Assembly (NCBI GenBank): GCA_003339415.1
Contig: PDHQ01000130.1
Location: forward strand, 1-64,000
Source: Ophiocordyceps camponoti-saundersi (nom. inval.)
Taxonomy: Eukaryota; Ascomycota; Sordariomycetes; Hypocreales; Ophiocordycipitaceae
DNA length: 64,000 nt
Direction: 5' to 3'
Position numbers and translations under genes: made by a program
Notes under the pieces: model-generated
The model's input: only the letters and a program-made list of their open reading frames with translations
Told to the model about the DNA's origin: nothing
Databases searched by the model: none
In this document: piece after piece, positions 51,001 to 61,999 of the stretch
How the letters are laid out: every line of letters begins with the position of its first letter
Position numbering within the stretch: position 1 is the first letter of the stretch

Positions 51001-51434
51001 TTTTTCCTTAAGGCACTCCGGTTTTTCCTTTTTATTAAATAATTATATGCCTAAATACCTATATAGGTTACTAGAGTAATATAATATATATATTATATTT
51101 TCTTAGTAACGATATATAACGTTGCGACTATTACCTTATAGCCCTTATTTACTTTTAATAACGCGAAGGGATAATGCGAAAGATAATTTAATACGCGTTA
51201 CCTTAAAAGGTAATATTAGAATTAGTAAGAAAATAATTAGATATTTACCTAATATTAACCTAAACTTATTAATAAATTAGTAAAGTAAAAGGTATTTATA
51301 AGACCCTAAACTATATAAATTCTTAGAGGTAGAAAAATAATTTAATTTACGATAGTTATTAAAGGAACTTAATTATACCTTAACTACCTATATAGTAAGA
51401 CGAATATTCTTAACTAGAAAAGAAAAGTTATTAA

Positions 51435-51932
51435 TATTAGAATATATATATTACTAGCTACTTAGGAATATAATACGCGCGTAATACGCGTTATAGAGAT
51501 TACTATCTTTATATAAATAAAATAGGAGGTTAGAAGTATATATAAAAAGGAGTCGAACTTAAGATAATACCGATCTAAGACTAGTATAGTATTAATATAA
51601 TATACGTTATTAATATAATAAGAATTAAGGGTAAGAGGGAGTATAGCTAAACAGGTATATAATACGTTAATCTTTTCCGTACTTTTATTTAAGTAAGAAG
51701 TTATAAATAGAGTTATTAAATTAATTATTCGTAACTCCTTCCGCTAAAGCATATTAGATAGGAGACGTAATATTCTTTTAGCTATATAATCTAGTAGAAA
51801 TACCCGAACCTTATTAATTAGGTTAATACGTATATACGTGGAGTTCCTTATAGCTATTAACTTATATACTATAATAAGAGCGAAACGTGATATTAGCCTC
51901 TTATTCGGCTTAGGAAGGATGCCTAACTAATA
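51435..51932 (+). repeat. 3' LTR of E-plus
   Basis: 498 bp, partner of 44030-44527. It ends TTCGGCTTAGGAAGGATGCCTAACTAATA and retains TG in GGATGCC, lost in the left LTR (AGATACC). Confidence 0.9.
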
Positions 51933-53530
51933 TTAATATTATTAAAATAAAATTAAACTTTTATTATAAATTTTAATAATATAATCTTATATAGCTAAGT
52001 AATTATTTACTTAGTAATTATTATAGCTTTTATTACCGCTATTATTATCGCTATTATTATTATTATTATAAACTTTATAGCTACTATTATTATTATTATA
52101 AGCTTCCTCGCCTTTATTATTTTTAATTTTGCTATTACTTTTATTATTACTCTTAGCTTTAAATTTACTATTACTATTACCTCCGCTTTTAATTTAATAA
52201 GAGTATTTATCTTTACTATTATTATTATTACTATTATCGCTATTATTATTTTTATTATTATTTTTTTATTACTTCGCCCCTTACTTTACTCGCCTTAATA
52301 ATTATTTTATTACTTATAATAAGTATTTTAAAATATAGCGGGATTAGTATATATAACTTATAAAAAGGAGGATTAGTAATTATAACTATAAGAAAGGTAA
52401 ATAAAAAAGCTATTAAAGTAGCTATTTTTACTAAAATATTAGCCTTAATTAGCGTTATTATTATTATAAGTTAAAGCTTTAATATTTTATTTTACTTTTA
52501 AGTATAGTATAAGTTAGCTTAAAATTACTTTTATTATTTACTATTAGCTACCTTTAAACTCCGCTTTACTTCGCTTTATTTTATACTTACTTATAAGCTA
52601 CTTAGCTATCCTCCTTTATTAATATATTTAGCTACTTTTATAGCTATTATATATAATTTATTTAAATAAATTTATAACTTAATTAATATTTAAATTCTAA
52701 CCTTACCTCTAACTTCGCTTTTAACTTTACTTATTTTATAATACTTATATTAAGCTTTTATATAATTATAATAATAAGCTAATTAAGAGCTTATATACTT
52801 TATTAGCTTTATATATAATTATATAATATAATATTACTTATTTTATTATTTTTAATATAAAACCTTATATTTAGCTAATTAAGCTATATATATAATATAA
52901 AAAAGATTATAAAGCTTTTTATAAATAATTTTAAATATTATAATATTATTACTTTATTAATATATAGCTTTATAATTATTATCGCTATTTTTTTATTATA
53001 AAAGTTAAAAAAAGGGAAAAGTTAAGAGAGGGGGTTAAAAATATACCTTTTTTAAAAATAATAAAAAAAAGAAAAAAAAAAGTAAAAAAGAAAGAAATAT
53101 ACCCCCCCCTTTTTTAATTATTAATAGATAATAAAGTAACTATTTCGCTACTTTACCTTACCCCCCCTTAGACTTTCTTTCCTCCGCCCCGCGCCGCACC
53201 GCCTCGCCTTATACCGCCCCGCACCGCCCCGCACCGCCCCGCGCTACGCTATATCGCCCCGCTCCTCCGCCTTATATTTTATAGATTTTCCTTTTCTTTA
53301 TACTCCCCTCCTTACCTTACTTTTCTTATATTATTTAAGATTACCTTTAGGTAATAAGCTTATTATATTATATTATCGCTAGCTATTATTATATTTTTAT
53401 ATAAGCGTATAGTAAGCTTTCTTTTTATAGTTAAGAGGTTTTATTTTATTTTAAGGGATTTTTCTTATTTAATATATTATAAAAGCTTTAAATATTATAA
53501 AAGCCCTTAGTATATAAATAATAATAATAA
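51933..53530 (+). mobile_element. Element D2, 3' part
   Basis: It rejoins D2 after E-plus and matches 31500-33031 of D. It includes the GC-rich minisatellite at 53185-53275 and a simple-repeat tail ATAAATAATAATAATAA at 53514-53530, followed by the right TSD. Confidence 0.85.
53185..53275. repeat. ACCGCCCCGC minisatellite in D2
   Basis: About six to eight imperfect 9-10-bp units (ACCGCCCCGC and variants), more regular and GC-richer than the array in D (32683-32770). Unit number differs between the copies. Confidence 0.8.
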
Positions 53531-53730
53531 TTTAATAATTATTATAAATTAAATTATTTCTTTACTTTTAAAAACTTATATAATTAAAGTTTAATAAATA
53601 CTTTTTCCTTATTAATTTATTAATAAGTTTAAGTTAATATTATATTAATATTTAATTATTATTTTATTAATTCCTATATTATTTTTTATTATTAAAAAGT
53701 AAATAAAAGCTATAAGTAATAAGCTTAATA
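53531..53730 (-). mobile_element. LTR element F, middle part
   Basis: It matches 45485-45640 of E-minus (TATAAATTAAATTATTTC... onward), continuing F after D2. It ends at the copia insertion; the last five bases, TAATA (53726-53730), are the presumed TSD partner of TAACG at 59514-59518. Confidence 0.75.
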
Positions 53731-53894
53731 TATTAAGGTATATAAGTTATTTAAATACTTAGCTATATTATACTCTAGCTAAGTAAGCTAATAATGCCCC
53801 TTTTATATTAATTTAGTATAGCTAATATACGGACTTAACTAGGCTTAAGCCCTAAGTAAGTTATAGCTTAAACTATAAGGTATATTATATAATA
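53731..53894 (-). repeat. 3' LTR of the copia element
   Basis: 164 bp, pairs with 59350-59513. Preceded on the minus strand by the purine tract at 53895-53905. Confidence 0.9.
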
Positions 53895-53905
53895 CCGCCC
53901 CTAAG
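53895..53905 (-). other. Polypurine tract of the copia element
   Basis: On the minus strand CTTAGGGGCGG directly abuts the 3' LTR, the expected place for the plus-strand primer. A similar CTAATCCTTAG/GCCGCCCCTAA word occurs again at about 53964-53980. Confidence 0.7.
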
Positions 53906-56900
53906 GCCGGGCAGGCTAAAGAATAACTATTATAATATTATTTCTTAATATTTATACTATTAGAGCCGCCCCTAATCCTTAGTATAGCTAAATTTAGCTA
54001 GCGTATAAACTACTAATATTTATTCGTATATAGACCTTTTATAAGGCTATCTACGATTATATTTTCTATACTTATTTATTATAGATTAAAGAAGCTTATC
54101 TAATACTTTTAAATAATCTATTTATATTATAAATTAATATACCTTATATATGCCTTATTAAGTAGGTTAATTATAGCTAACCTCGCGTTTTAGCTATTAA
54201 TAAATATTTCGAGAGGCCTCTTTTATTCGTAGCTAGCGTCTTAAATAATATTAGAGAGCTAAATTATTATAAGCTTAGCGGGCGTAAGGGCTATAAATTT
54301 AGCCTTTATACTATTTATTATAATAAGGGTTTAACGCTTTAAACGCCACGCGATAGGGCCGCCGGCGAGGAAGATAATAAACCCGGCCGTTAAAGCGTAA
54401 GTTACCTAATCGTCTACGAATAATATATTAGAATATATACGAAACTAAAAGTTTTTACTATATACCGCTTTACTAAATATAATATTAAGAAATAGCGTGC
54501 CGCGTAAATAATAGAATAGATACTTTATTATAGCTAAATAAGCGTAAGTTAGATATAAATTTACTTCTAATAGCTTTTTAACGCTATATATAATATTAAG
54601 CCTTATACTTAAGGCTAGCTAATTAAAGCTACCTATTTATTTTTACTATATTATAATCTTTATTACTATCTTAGCTTCTTTTTAATTATAAGGAATTATA
54701 TACTTTATAAGCTATTTTGGCGGGAGCAACGGGCACCCCAAGACACCACAGCCCCGGCAGGGAAGACAGTCTCAAGGAAGTAGGACTATCGGATCCGTCC
54801 GGCCCTGCAGGGCCGTATAGGTAGGTCAGGGTGGCAGGCGTCAAAAGGGTCGTTTGAGCCGACCTGTCTGATCTGACCTGCCTGATCTGACGGATCTGAT
54901 CAATTGGTATCAGACCTACGGGTCCTAGGAAGGGTCGTTTTTGTACGTATAAGAAGGGTCGTTTTTCCCTACCTAGGAAGAACGACCAAGGCAGCCGTGA
55001 GCCCTTCAATACACAAAATTAGTCGCCGTGAGCGCACGACCCGGTAGGGTCACCTCTTTAGTCTTTGTGAAATCTACGCTTTTCGAATTACTAGGAATTC
55101 TACGGAAATAGCTTCTTTTCTTCTTTTCCCTTCTTTTTTTCCTCTGCCTTAGGGTATGTCTTTTTACCCCCGTTAAACTATAACGTTTTTATAAGCTTTA
55201 AATTATTAGTATCGAATAGCTTAAAAATCTTATAAGCGAAGGAAGTTTAATATACTTAAATAGTATAAGCTTAATAATCGTAATTAAACTTAAGGCTAAG
55301 AAATTCTTAAGGTTCGCTAAGATACTTAACTTTATATAAATTATTAAAAATTATAGCTTTATTATTAATTTATACTTATATTAATATTATAAGGAGAATA
55401 TTATCTATATAAAGAATAAAGAGACTACTATCTATATAGTAATAAAGGTATAGCTAGGAGTTAAGGCGTTTAAACCCTTAACTAGCTAGATTTTTAATAA
55501 TATACTTAAACTACTAGCGCGGCGAGGTATAATAGCTATAAAGGGCCCTTTTTAATTAGTAAACGCTACTTAATTTATTCTTAAAGCTATAAAGTTATTC
55601 GATAAAGATACTTTTATTTAATTTAGCGTTAATAAAAATATTTATAATATTAAACTTTACCTATTTAAGGTCTTATATTATAATAAGAGTAAGGAAGATT
55701 TATATAGATAATTAATATGCTATAATAGCGTATAGATCCTTAATAAGTTAATTTATAAGATTATAATCTCCGTAAATAACTTAGCGGGCTTTTATTATTA
55801 GATTTACGCTTTTAATAAGCTTTTCTATATATACCTAACGCCTAGGAAGGGTCTTAATATTTTAAAGCTTAGGAACGAGTTCCTAAGCGTCTTTTTAATA
55901 TAGCTTATCGAGTTTTTTCTTTATCGCAGGCACTTATCGTTTATTAAATTCGGGTAGCTTCTTCGTAGCGTAATAGTTACTTAGGGTATAACTTATAAAG
56001 GTTTCCGTAGCTAAGGCTAAGAGAATTATTATAGGTGCTTAGTTAATAAATTCGTCCTTATCTATAAAGGAAACGTATAGTAGAGGCGGTTTAAGAATAT
56101 TATATATAGCTAAATTAGCTTATATAAGCCTTTTCGATCGCCTTATAAGCTCGGTGCTATAAATCTTTTCCGTTAAATAACGCTTATAGCGTTATTATAT
56201 TAATTCTATTATAGTAAAAAATAAGGTTAATCCCTCGCGCTTGCTTAAATATTAAGAAGGTTACTTATCTAATATTAAATTAGCTAGCCGAAGGCCTTAT
56301 AGATTACTAGCTAATTTATTAGGATTATTACGATTATTAGTATTAATCTAGCTTTTAAGGAGGCCTAGGGGCGTTATAAGTAGTAAGTATAATACTTTAT
56401 TAGCTTCTTTAATTAATAGTAAAAGGGTATTTTCCGTAGAAATCGGATATTATACCTTACCACCTCGATTAGGCGTGGGATTTAGTAAGGGAAGGTGCGA
56501 AGGATCTCTCTTAGGCGTTTTAAAATACTCTTTTAATAAGCTTATAAATTCCTTTTTAACGTTTAAATTCGATATATTTAATAATCTAGCTATAGTAATT
56601 AGGTATTTCCTTAATTATTTTTTAATATTTAATATAGTAGAGGTTTATAGAATATTTTTACCGCTATTTTAGCTACGGGAAGTTTAATCTTCCTCTTTAT
56701 TCCTAAAAGGAAGAGAAATAAGCTCGAATTTAATAAATATATTTTCTTCTTCTAAATAAGCTTTAAATTCGACTAAAAAGTCTTTTTTAATAGTAAAAGC
56801 CCTAGTATAATTAATAAAGCGTATATCTTATACCCGAATAATAATCTCTTAATTAGGAAGCTATATCTTAAAGATATAGCTATATAAGCTCTTAATACTA

Positions 56901-58900
56901 ATAAGATAGCCCTTTTAAGCTTAAGGAGCTATTTTTTTAAACCTTATAATTTTCTCTTTTAGCTTTATTATATATACTATATAGCTTTAAGTATATAAGT
57001 AGCTAATATTATATTTATAAGGTAAGTTAAGCGTTTTTATAACCCTCTTAAGAGGGCTTTCTTTACCTTTTATTAGTAGTAAATTCGTAATATACGCTAT
57101 TATCGATATATAATATAGCTAAAAGGTTACGGGAAGCTATATATATAGATAAATAGCCCTTACTATTATTAAAAGCGTTCTACTAGCTCTCTTTATAAGG
57201 CCGTTTTATTAAGGGTTATATAGGGTTAAATAATATAAAACGAAGCTATCTTAAAAAGCCTAGGCCTTAATCGCCTCGCTCTTAAACTCCTATATATTAT
57301 TAAAAGCTATCGTAGCTATAAGAATTCCTCTAAAAGAGGTATTAACCTATCTTTTCTATTTACGAAGAAGCTTAAAAGCCTAACCTTTTAAGGTAGTAGC
57401 TATTATCTAATAGAATCTTATAAAGGCGTTAATTCCGTATAGTAAATAGCGGGCGCCGCCTATTTTAGGTAAATTATACTTGATAATATCTTAAAAAATA
57501 ATATTAAGGAATCTTATAAGCCTTACTAGCGAATCCCTATTAATTATAATATTAGCTTTAGTAAATTAATAAGCTTTATATAAGAAGTTTTTAATAATAC
57601 TTTTATCGATTAAAATCCTTATTTTCTAATAGGCTAAGGTTACCTTCTCTTTACTAGCGTATATAAGGCGTTTATATATAATAATAAAATTAGCCTTTAA
57701 GCCCTTCCTTAATAATTTATAAGGTAAAATAGTAAATACCTCGATTATAGTTTAATCGCCGCTTATAGCAGCGGCACTAATAACTCGAAGTTAATTATTA
57801 AGGCGGTAAATATACTCTTTAATACCTCTTTTAATAAGGAAATTTATTTTAAAGTTTACGATAACTCCCTTTTCCTTAAAAACGCTCGTGCTTATTAAAT
57901 TCGCTTAAATATTAAGGTAATAGAAAGCTTACGATAGAATTATTAAATTACCGTTAGGTAAGTTTATCTTAACCTTACCTTCCTTTTAAAGTTAAAAGTC
58001 TCCGCTATTAGCTACGCGGAAAAGGTTAATAATAGTATTTTTATAAATTTTAATAAACTATTTTAAATTATTAAAGATATAGCCTCTAGCTTTAAAGTTA
58101 TATATAATACTATCTTATTTAATATTATAGCTAGTAGCTATTAATTTATATATTTATTTAGCTTTTATAATAGCTTCTAATATTATAATTTATTTTTACT
58201 AATACTAATCTCTTAGTAATAAGCGTAGCTTAGGATATAATTTCTAGTAATTTTCTTCGGTATAAGGGTAACTATTTTTAGGAATAAAGTATTTATAACT
58301 AAGATATCGACCTTTCCGCCCTTCTTAAGCGAGAGAAAAGGTTCTGCTACTATAATTACCGCAGCTATAACCTTTACTATAGCCTTAACTTTTACCTTAA
58401 CCGTTATCTCGCCTTTTATCTTACTTTTTCGTATTCTAATTTACGGAAAAGGTATCTTTCTTCTAATTATCGATAAGTTTAGTATAGCTTTAAAAAAAGT
58501 AAAGTATTTTTACCTTCGTTAGCGCTTTCTATTTAGCTAGCTAATATATATAATTCTTATATTAAATAAGTAAATAATACTTAATTACGGTAATTATAGC
58601 GCTAATAAACTACGCCTTATAAAGTTAAGGTATTATAATAAGGAGCTAATTTTATAGATAACTAAGGCGTTTTACGAAGTTATTAAAAGTTATAAAAAAA
58701 TATAGCTTTATTATTAATAACTCTTCTATTAGCGATAAAAATATTACCTTAAGCTATATATTATATTTTTTCTTTAGTACTTTATATATTTAATATATAA
58801 TATATAATAGATTCTAGCTATTAGCGCGGATACTAAAAATAATATTTTATTTATAGTATTATATTATTAACTTTTAGTAATAAGTTTCCTTATCTTACTA
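53906..58900 (-). pseudogene. copia gag-pol relic (IN, RT, RNase H)
   Basis: On the minus strand, integrase relics lie around 58000-56900, with the pre-integrase ASKEK-type stretch near 57650 and the NGL-ERASRTLL motif of Ty1/copia near 57180-57230. The RT relic runs about 55900-55160: the LKRALY motif at about 55545-55565, and the catalytic Y-x-D-D reads Y-I-D-N at 55400-55411 (second Asp lost). RNase H lies at about 54690-53950, with the well-kept F-LAGGPIAW run at 54341-54380. The gene normally encodes one polyprotein for reverse transcription and integration. Stops are TAA/TAG at former Gln/Trp codons. The island at 54717-55165 sits between RT and RNase H. Confidence 0.85.
54717..55165. 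other. RIP-free GC-richer island inside copia pol
   Basis: CpA and TpG are frequent here and normal codon-like composition returns, unlike anywhere else in the window; the change is abrupt at both ends. Internal repeats are visible: AGGGTCGTTT at about 54845, 54931 and 54955 (plus an inverted AACGACC near 54980), and CTGATCTGACCTGC-type units at 54868-54902. A 9-bp inverted repeat AAGCTATTT/AAATAGCTT lies near the edges (54709-54717, 55106-55114) but may be chance. The 107-codon minus-strand frame inside it has only a TTG start and no recognisable domain. It is an insertion, since it separates RT from RNase H. Confidence 0.8.
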
Positions 58901-59330
58901 CCTTTTAAAGGCTTAAATATTTATCTTAAAAGGCCTGCCGCTATCTTCTTTATTAATATACTTAGTAAAGCGGTATTATTCGATTACTATTTTAATAAGT
59001 ATTTCCTAATTTATCTAATTATTGCCGCTTTTTAATATTATAATCTTTACTAAGATTATATTTAGATTAAGTAGCTTAATAGAGGTTATTATAACTTTTT
59101 TCTTAGGCTTTAATAGGCTCCTTTTTACCTAAATAAGTAGTATTTTCCTTAGCGAGGCTTCTTTTATAGCACTTTTAGCTAAAAATAATCTTCTATAAAC
59201 TAAGTTAAGTATATTACTTACTTAAAATAATAGTAACGGCAACTCTTTAGCGTTTACTATAGCTAAGTAAATCCTAAATAGGATCTCTTATAAGGAATAT
59301 TAATTATTATCGTAAAAAACGCATAATTTA
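58900..59330 (-). pseudogene. copia gag relic (weak)
   Basis: The position next to the primer-binding site fits gag. A minus-strand K-C-Y-K stretch near 59110-59170 may be the remains of the nucleocapsid knuckle, but the full CCHC spacing is not clear. Support is mainly positional. Confidence 0.4.
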
Positions 59331-59331
59331 G

Positions 59332-59349
59332 CGGGACGGGCGCATAACC
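59332..59349 (-). other. Primer-binding site, half-tRNA-iMet type
   Basis: On the minus strand GGTTATGCGCCCGTCCCG follows the 5' LTR directly. Copia-type elements use the internal end of a cleaved initiator tRNA-Met, whose complement begins GGTTATG-GCCC. The match and position fix the orientation of the element. TG here escaped mutation. Confidence 0.8.
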
Positions 59350-59513
59350 TATTAAGGCACGTAAGTTATCTAAATACTTAGCTATATTATACTTTAGCTA
59401 AGTAGGCTAATAGTGCCCCTCTTATACTAATCTAGTATAGCTAATATATAAACTTAACTAAGCTTAAGCTTTAAATAAGTTATAGCCTAGACTATAAGGT
59501 ATGTTATATAATA
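59350..59513 (-). repeat. 5' LTR of the copia element
   Basis: 164 bp, same length as its partner. It keeps CACG and TGTT sites that are TATA/TATT in 53731-53894, showing unequal mutation of the two LTRs. Confidence 0.9.
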
Positions 59514-60410
59514 TAACGCTATATATATTACTTAGATATATAGCTTAACGCTATAATAAGATATCTAAGCTTATAGGCTAGCTATAAGGATATTATTAAA
59601 GCGCTTTATTTTAAAGGCCTTTAGTAAATACTAGCTATTATAAGGGGGAATCTCCCTTATTAACTAGTAAACCCTTATAGCTAGTAAAGGTTATCCTTTT
59701 CTTATAATATTAACTATTCCTATATTATAATATTTATAAACTTACTATTTATTATTACTTTCTTAGCTATACCTTAAAGCGTTAAGATTCTCTTAACGCT
59801 ATTACCTTAAAATATAGCTATCTTTTAGTAGCTTTTTCTTTTCTAATTAATTAATTAAAAAAATATAAATATATATATCTAATATATTAAAAAATAAAGC
59901 GATATCCTAAGTAAGCTTTTAGCTTAGTAGTTAATAAAAAAAGGATAAAAAAACCTAAAAAATAAATATAAAAAAGGAAAGGGAAAGAAAAAAAAAATAA
60001 AAAGGGAAAAAAAAAGCTTTTATAGTTAAGGGGTATATATTATATTTACCTTAATTATAATAAGCTATTAGTATATATTATATTACTATATATTAATATA
60101 TTTAAGTTATATAAATATATACTTAATTTTATTATAACTAAAAGGGGTATATATTATAAATATAAAGGGGTAAATTAATAAATTAATAACCTTATTTATA
60201 AATTACCCCGCGCTTAAGCTCCTTATTTTTTTCTTTTTCTTTCCTTTCTTATACTAATTACTATTATTATTATTATTATTATATAGCTATTAAAGTAAGC
60301 TTAGCTTAAACTTAAGTTAAAGTTTATAATATATTATATTAATTTTAAGTTAAGTTCGCTATTATATTTATATAGCGCTTTACCTTAATATATTATAGAA
60401 GCTTATTTAG
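59514..60410 (-). mobile_element. LTR element F, continuation
   Basis: It matches about 45770-46700 of E-minus, including the ...CTAGTAAACCC.TATAGCTAGTAAA block and the (ATT)n position (60255-60281). F's 5' LTR is not reached: near 60410 the match fades and LINE G begins. The right limit is approximate. Confidence 0.65.
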
Positions 60411-60899
60411 GAACTTAACACGCGCCTAGTATAAGGCGTAATCTAAAAGAAAAAGGTAAAATATTAGCGGCGTCGGATTTGCCGTTTAATTCGGAGTAGG
60501 GCTATACTTAGCTAAGTTCCGGCTAGGGGTAATCGCGACCGCGGCGGAGGAGGAAGAAATTTTCGTAAAGAAACTAAGATTATAATACGCTCCGAACGCG
60601 GGTTAGATTTATTTATATACTAGTCTAAAAATACTAACTTTAATAAAAAATATATTAAATATAATTAGGGATTATTATAGGTTTTAATTAATAAAAATAA
60701 AAAAGAATTATATTATTAACTATTAAGTATTATATTAGCTAATATATTTTATATAGCTTAAGCTATAATAATAGCTTATAAGGAACTTAAATCGGACTAA
60801 ATTTAAACTTAAGCTAATTATATTATGCGTAAGGAAATTAAAAATATTATTATTATTACTTTTTATAAATTATTATATTTAGAGATAATAAAATAAGGA

Positions 60900-61930
60900 G
60901 GATATTAAATATAAATATAGGTTATATTAGCTTTAATTTTATTATATAACTTAGAAAAAAAACTTCCTTTATATTATAAGAAAAAAATTATTATTTATTT
61001 AGTAGATATAATAGATAATATTATAAATAAGATAGTATATAATATTATATAAGCTATTAATATTATTATTTACTTTAACTTATATTTAGCTATATATTAC
61101 TTTAATAGTAGGGATATTAGACTTATTTTTAATAAAAATATAGCTATTTTTATTTAGAACTTAAGCTAAGTTACGCTTATTTTCGGCGATAAGGTAACTA
61201 TTATAAATAAAATCTATAATATTATTATTAAGAGATTTCCTCTAAACCTTACTATTAGGGAATATAATAACCTCCTTAATAAGATAATATAAGTTAATAA
61301 AATACCCGTAGCTTATTTATAAGCGCTTAAGCCTTAGCTTAGATTTATTAAGATAATAGTTATTATTAGCTTTAAATTATTAGTTAATATTAATAAATTT
61401 TATAATAATAAGCTAGCTATTAACGCTTAAATCTTTTATATAAAGCTATTTTCGAATATAGTCCGCCCTTAGTAATATTATAATTATTATTATTTCGGGT
61501 ATATCGCTAAAATATATAAATACCTTAAGCTTTATAATAAATATAGAGTAACTAATTATAAGAATAAAAATAACTACTATACTAAAATTAGAGAATACTT
61601 ATTTTATTATATCTTTTATAGCGAGGATTACCTTATATAGTTTAAGCTTTATCTTATCGCTATTAAGTACTAAGATTAAGCGAAAGCTTACTAAAAAAGA
61701 TAATTAGTTAAATTTACTAAGCTTAGCTTATAATTTATCTTATAACTAATAAAATTAATAATAACCGAGGATATTATTATATATAGTATATCCCTAAGCT
61801 AGTTTATTACTAAAAGGAAGTATAAATAACCCCTAAGCTTTAAAGGGGGCCGCCCCGCTATTAAGATATAGGTAATTAAAAATACCCCTAAGGTAATAAG
61901 ACGCTTTATCTAATAGGCCCGGAGTACCTC
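60900..61930 (+). pseudogene. ORF1 relic of LINE G with CCHC knuckle
   Basis: A forward frame holds a CX2CX4HX4C knuckle at 61476-61517, exact in spacing, with all Cys and His codons now TAT and the F-G pair before the His and I-A-K after it kept. A second Cys/Asn-rich stretch follows, as in Tad-clade ORF1. This protein would bind element RNA. Stops are TAA/TAG only; the start is not identifiable because ATG codons are lost. Confidence 0.75.
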
Positions 61931-61999
61931 CCTCCCCTAAAATATAAATAATATCTTACTTATATAAATTATTAATAAACTAGCTTTATTTTTAATTTA

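Larger units (their letters stand above)
53731..59513 (-). mobile_element. Complete Ty1/copia element, RIP-inactivated
   Basis: 5,783 bp with 164-bp LTRs at 53731-53894 and 59350-59513. On the minus strand the LTR reads TATTATATAA...CCTTAATA, from TGTTA...TAACA. Beside the 5' LTR (right side) the minus strand reads GGTTATGCGCCCGTCCCG, which resembles the primer-binding site of copia elements primed by a 5' half of initiator tRNA-Met. Beside the 3' LTR is the purine tract CTTAGGGGCGG. Gag, integrase, RT and RNase H relics follow in copia order. A CpA/TpG-rich island (54717-55165) interrupts pol. TSD copies are TAATA and TAACG, compatible with RIP of one copy. Confidence 0.93.

Noticed and set aside
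54686..55009. 107-codon - strand open frame in the RIP-free island
   Set aside because: It has only a TTG start, no domain, and its repeated residues mirror DNA repeats. It extends from the island into RIP-affected copia sequence. A gene is not supported.
55170..56400. + strand coding-like frame through copia
   Set aside because: The + strand reading looked protein-like at first, but the - strand gives clear Ty1/copia RT motifs in the same place, and the primer-binding site and purine tract fix the element on the - strand.
56475..56672. 65-codon + strand open frame
   Set aside because: It has a GTG start and lies antisense to the copia pol relic, downstream of the integrase domain. Taken as a chance frame.
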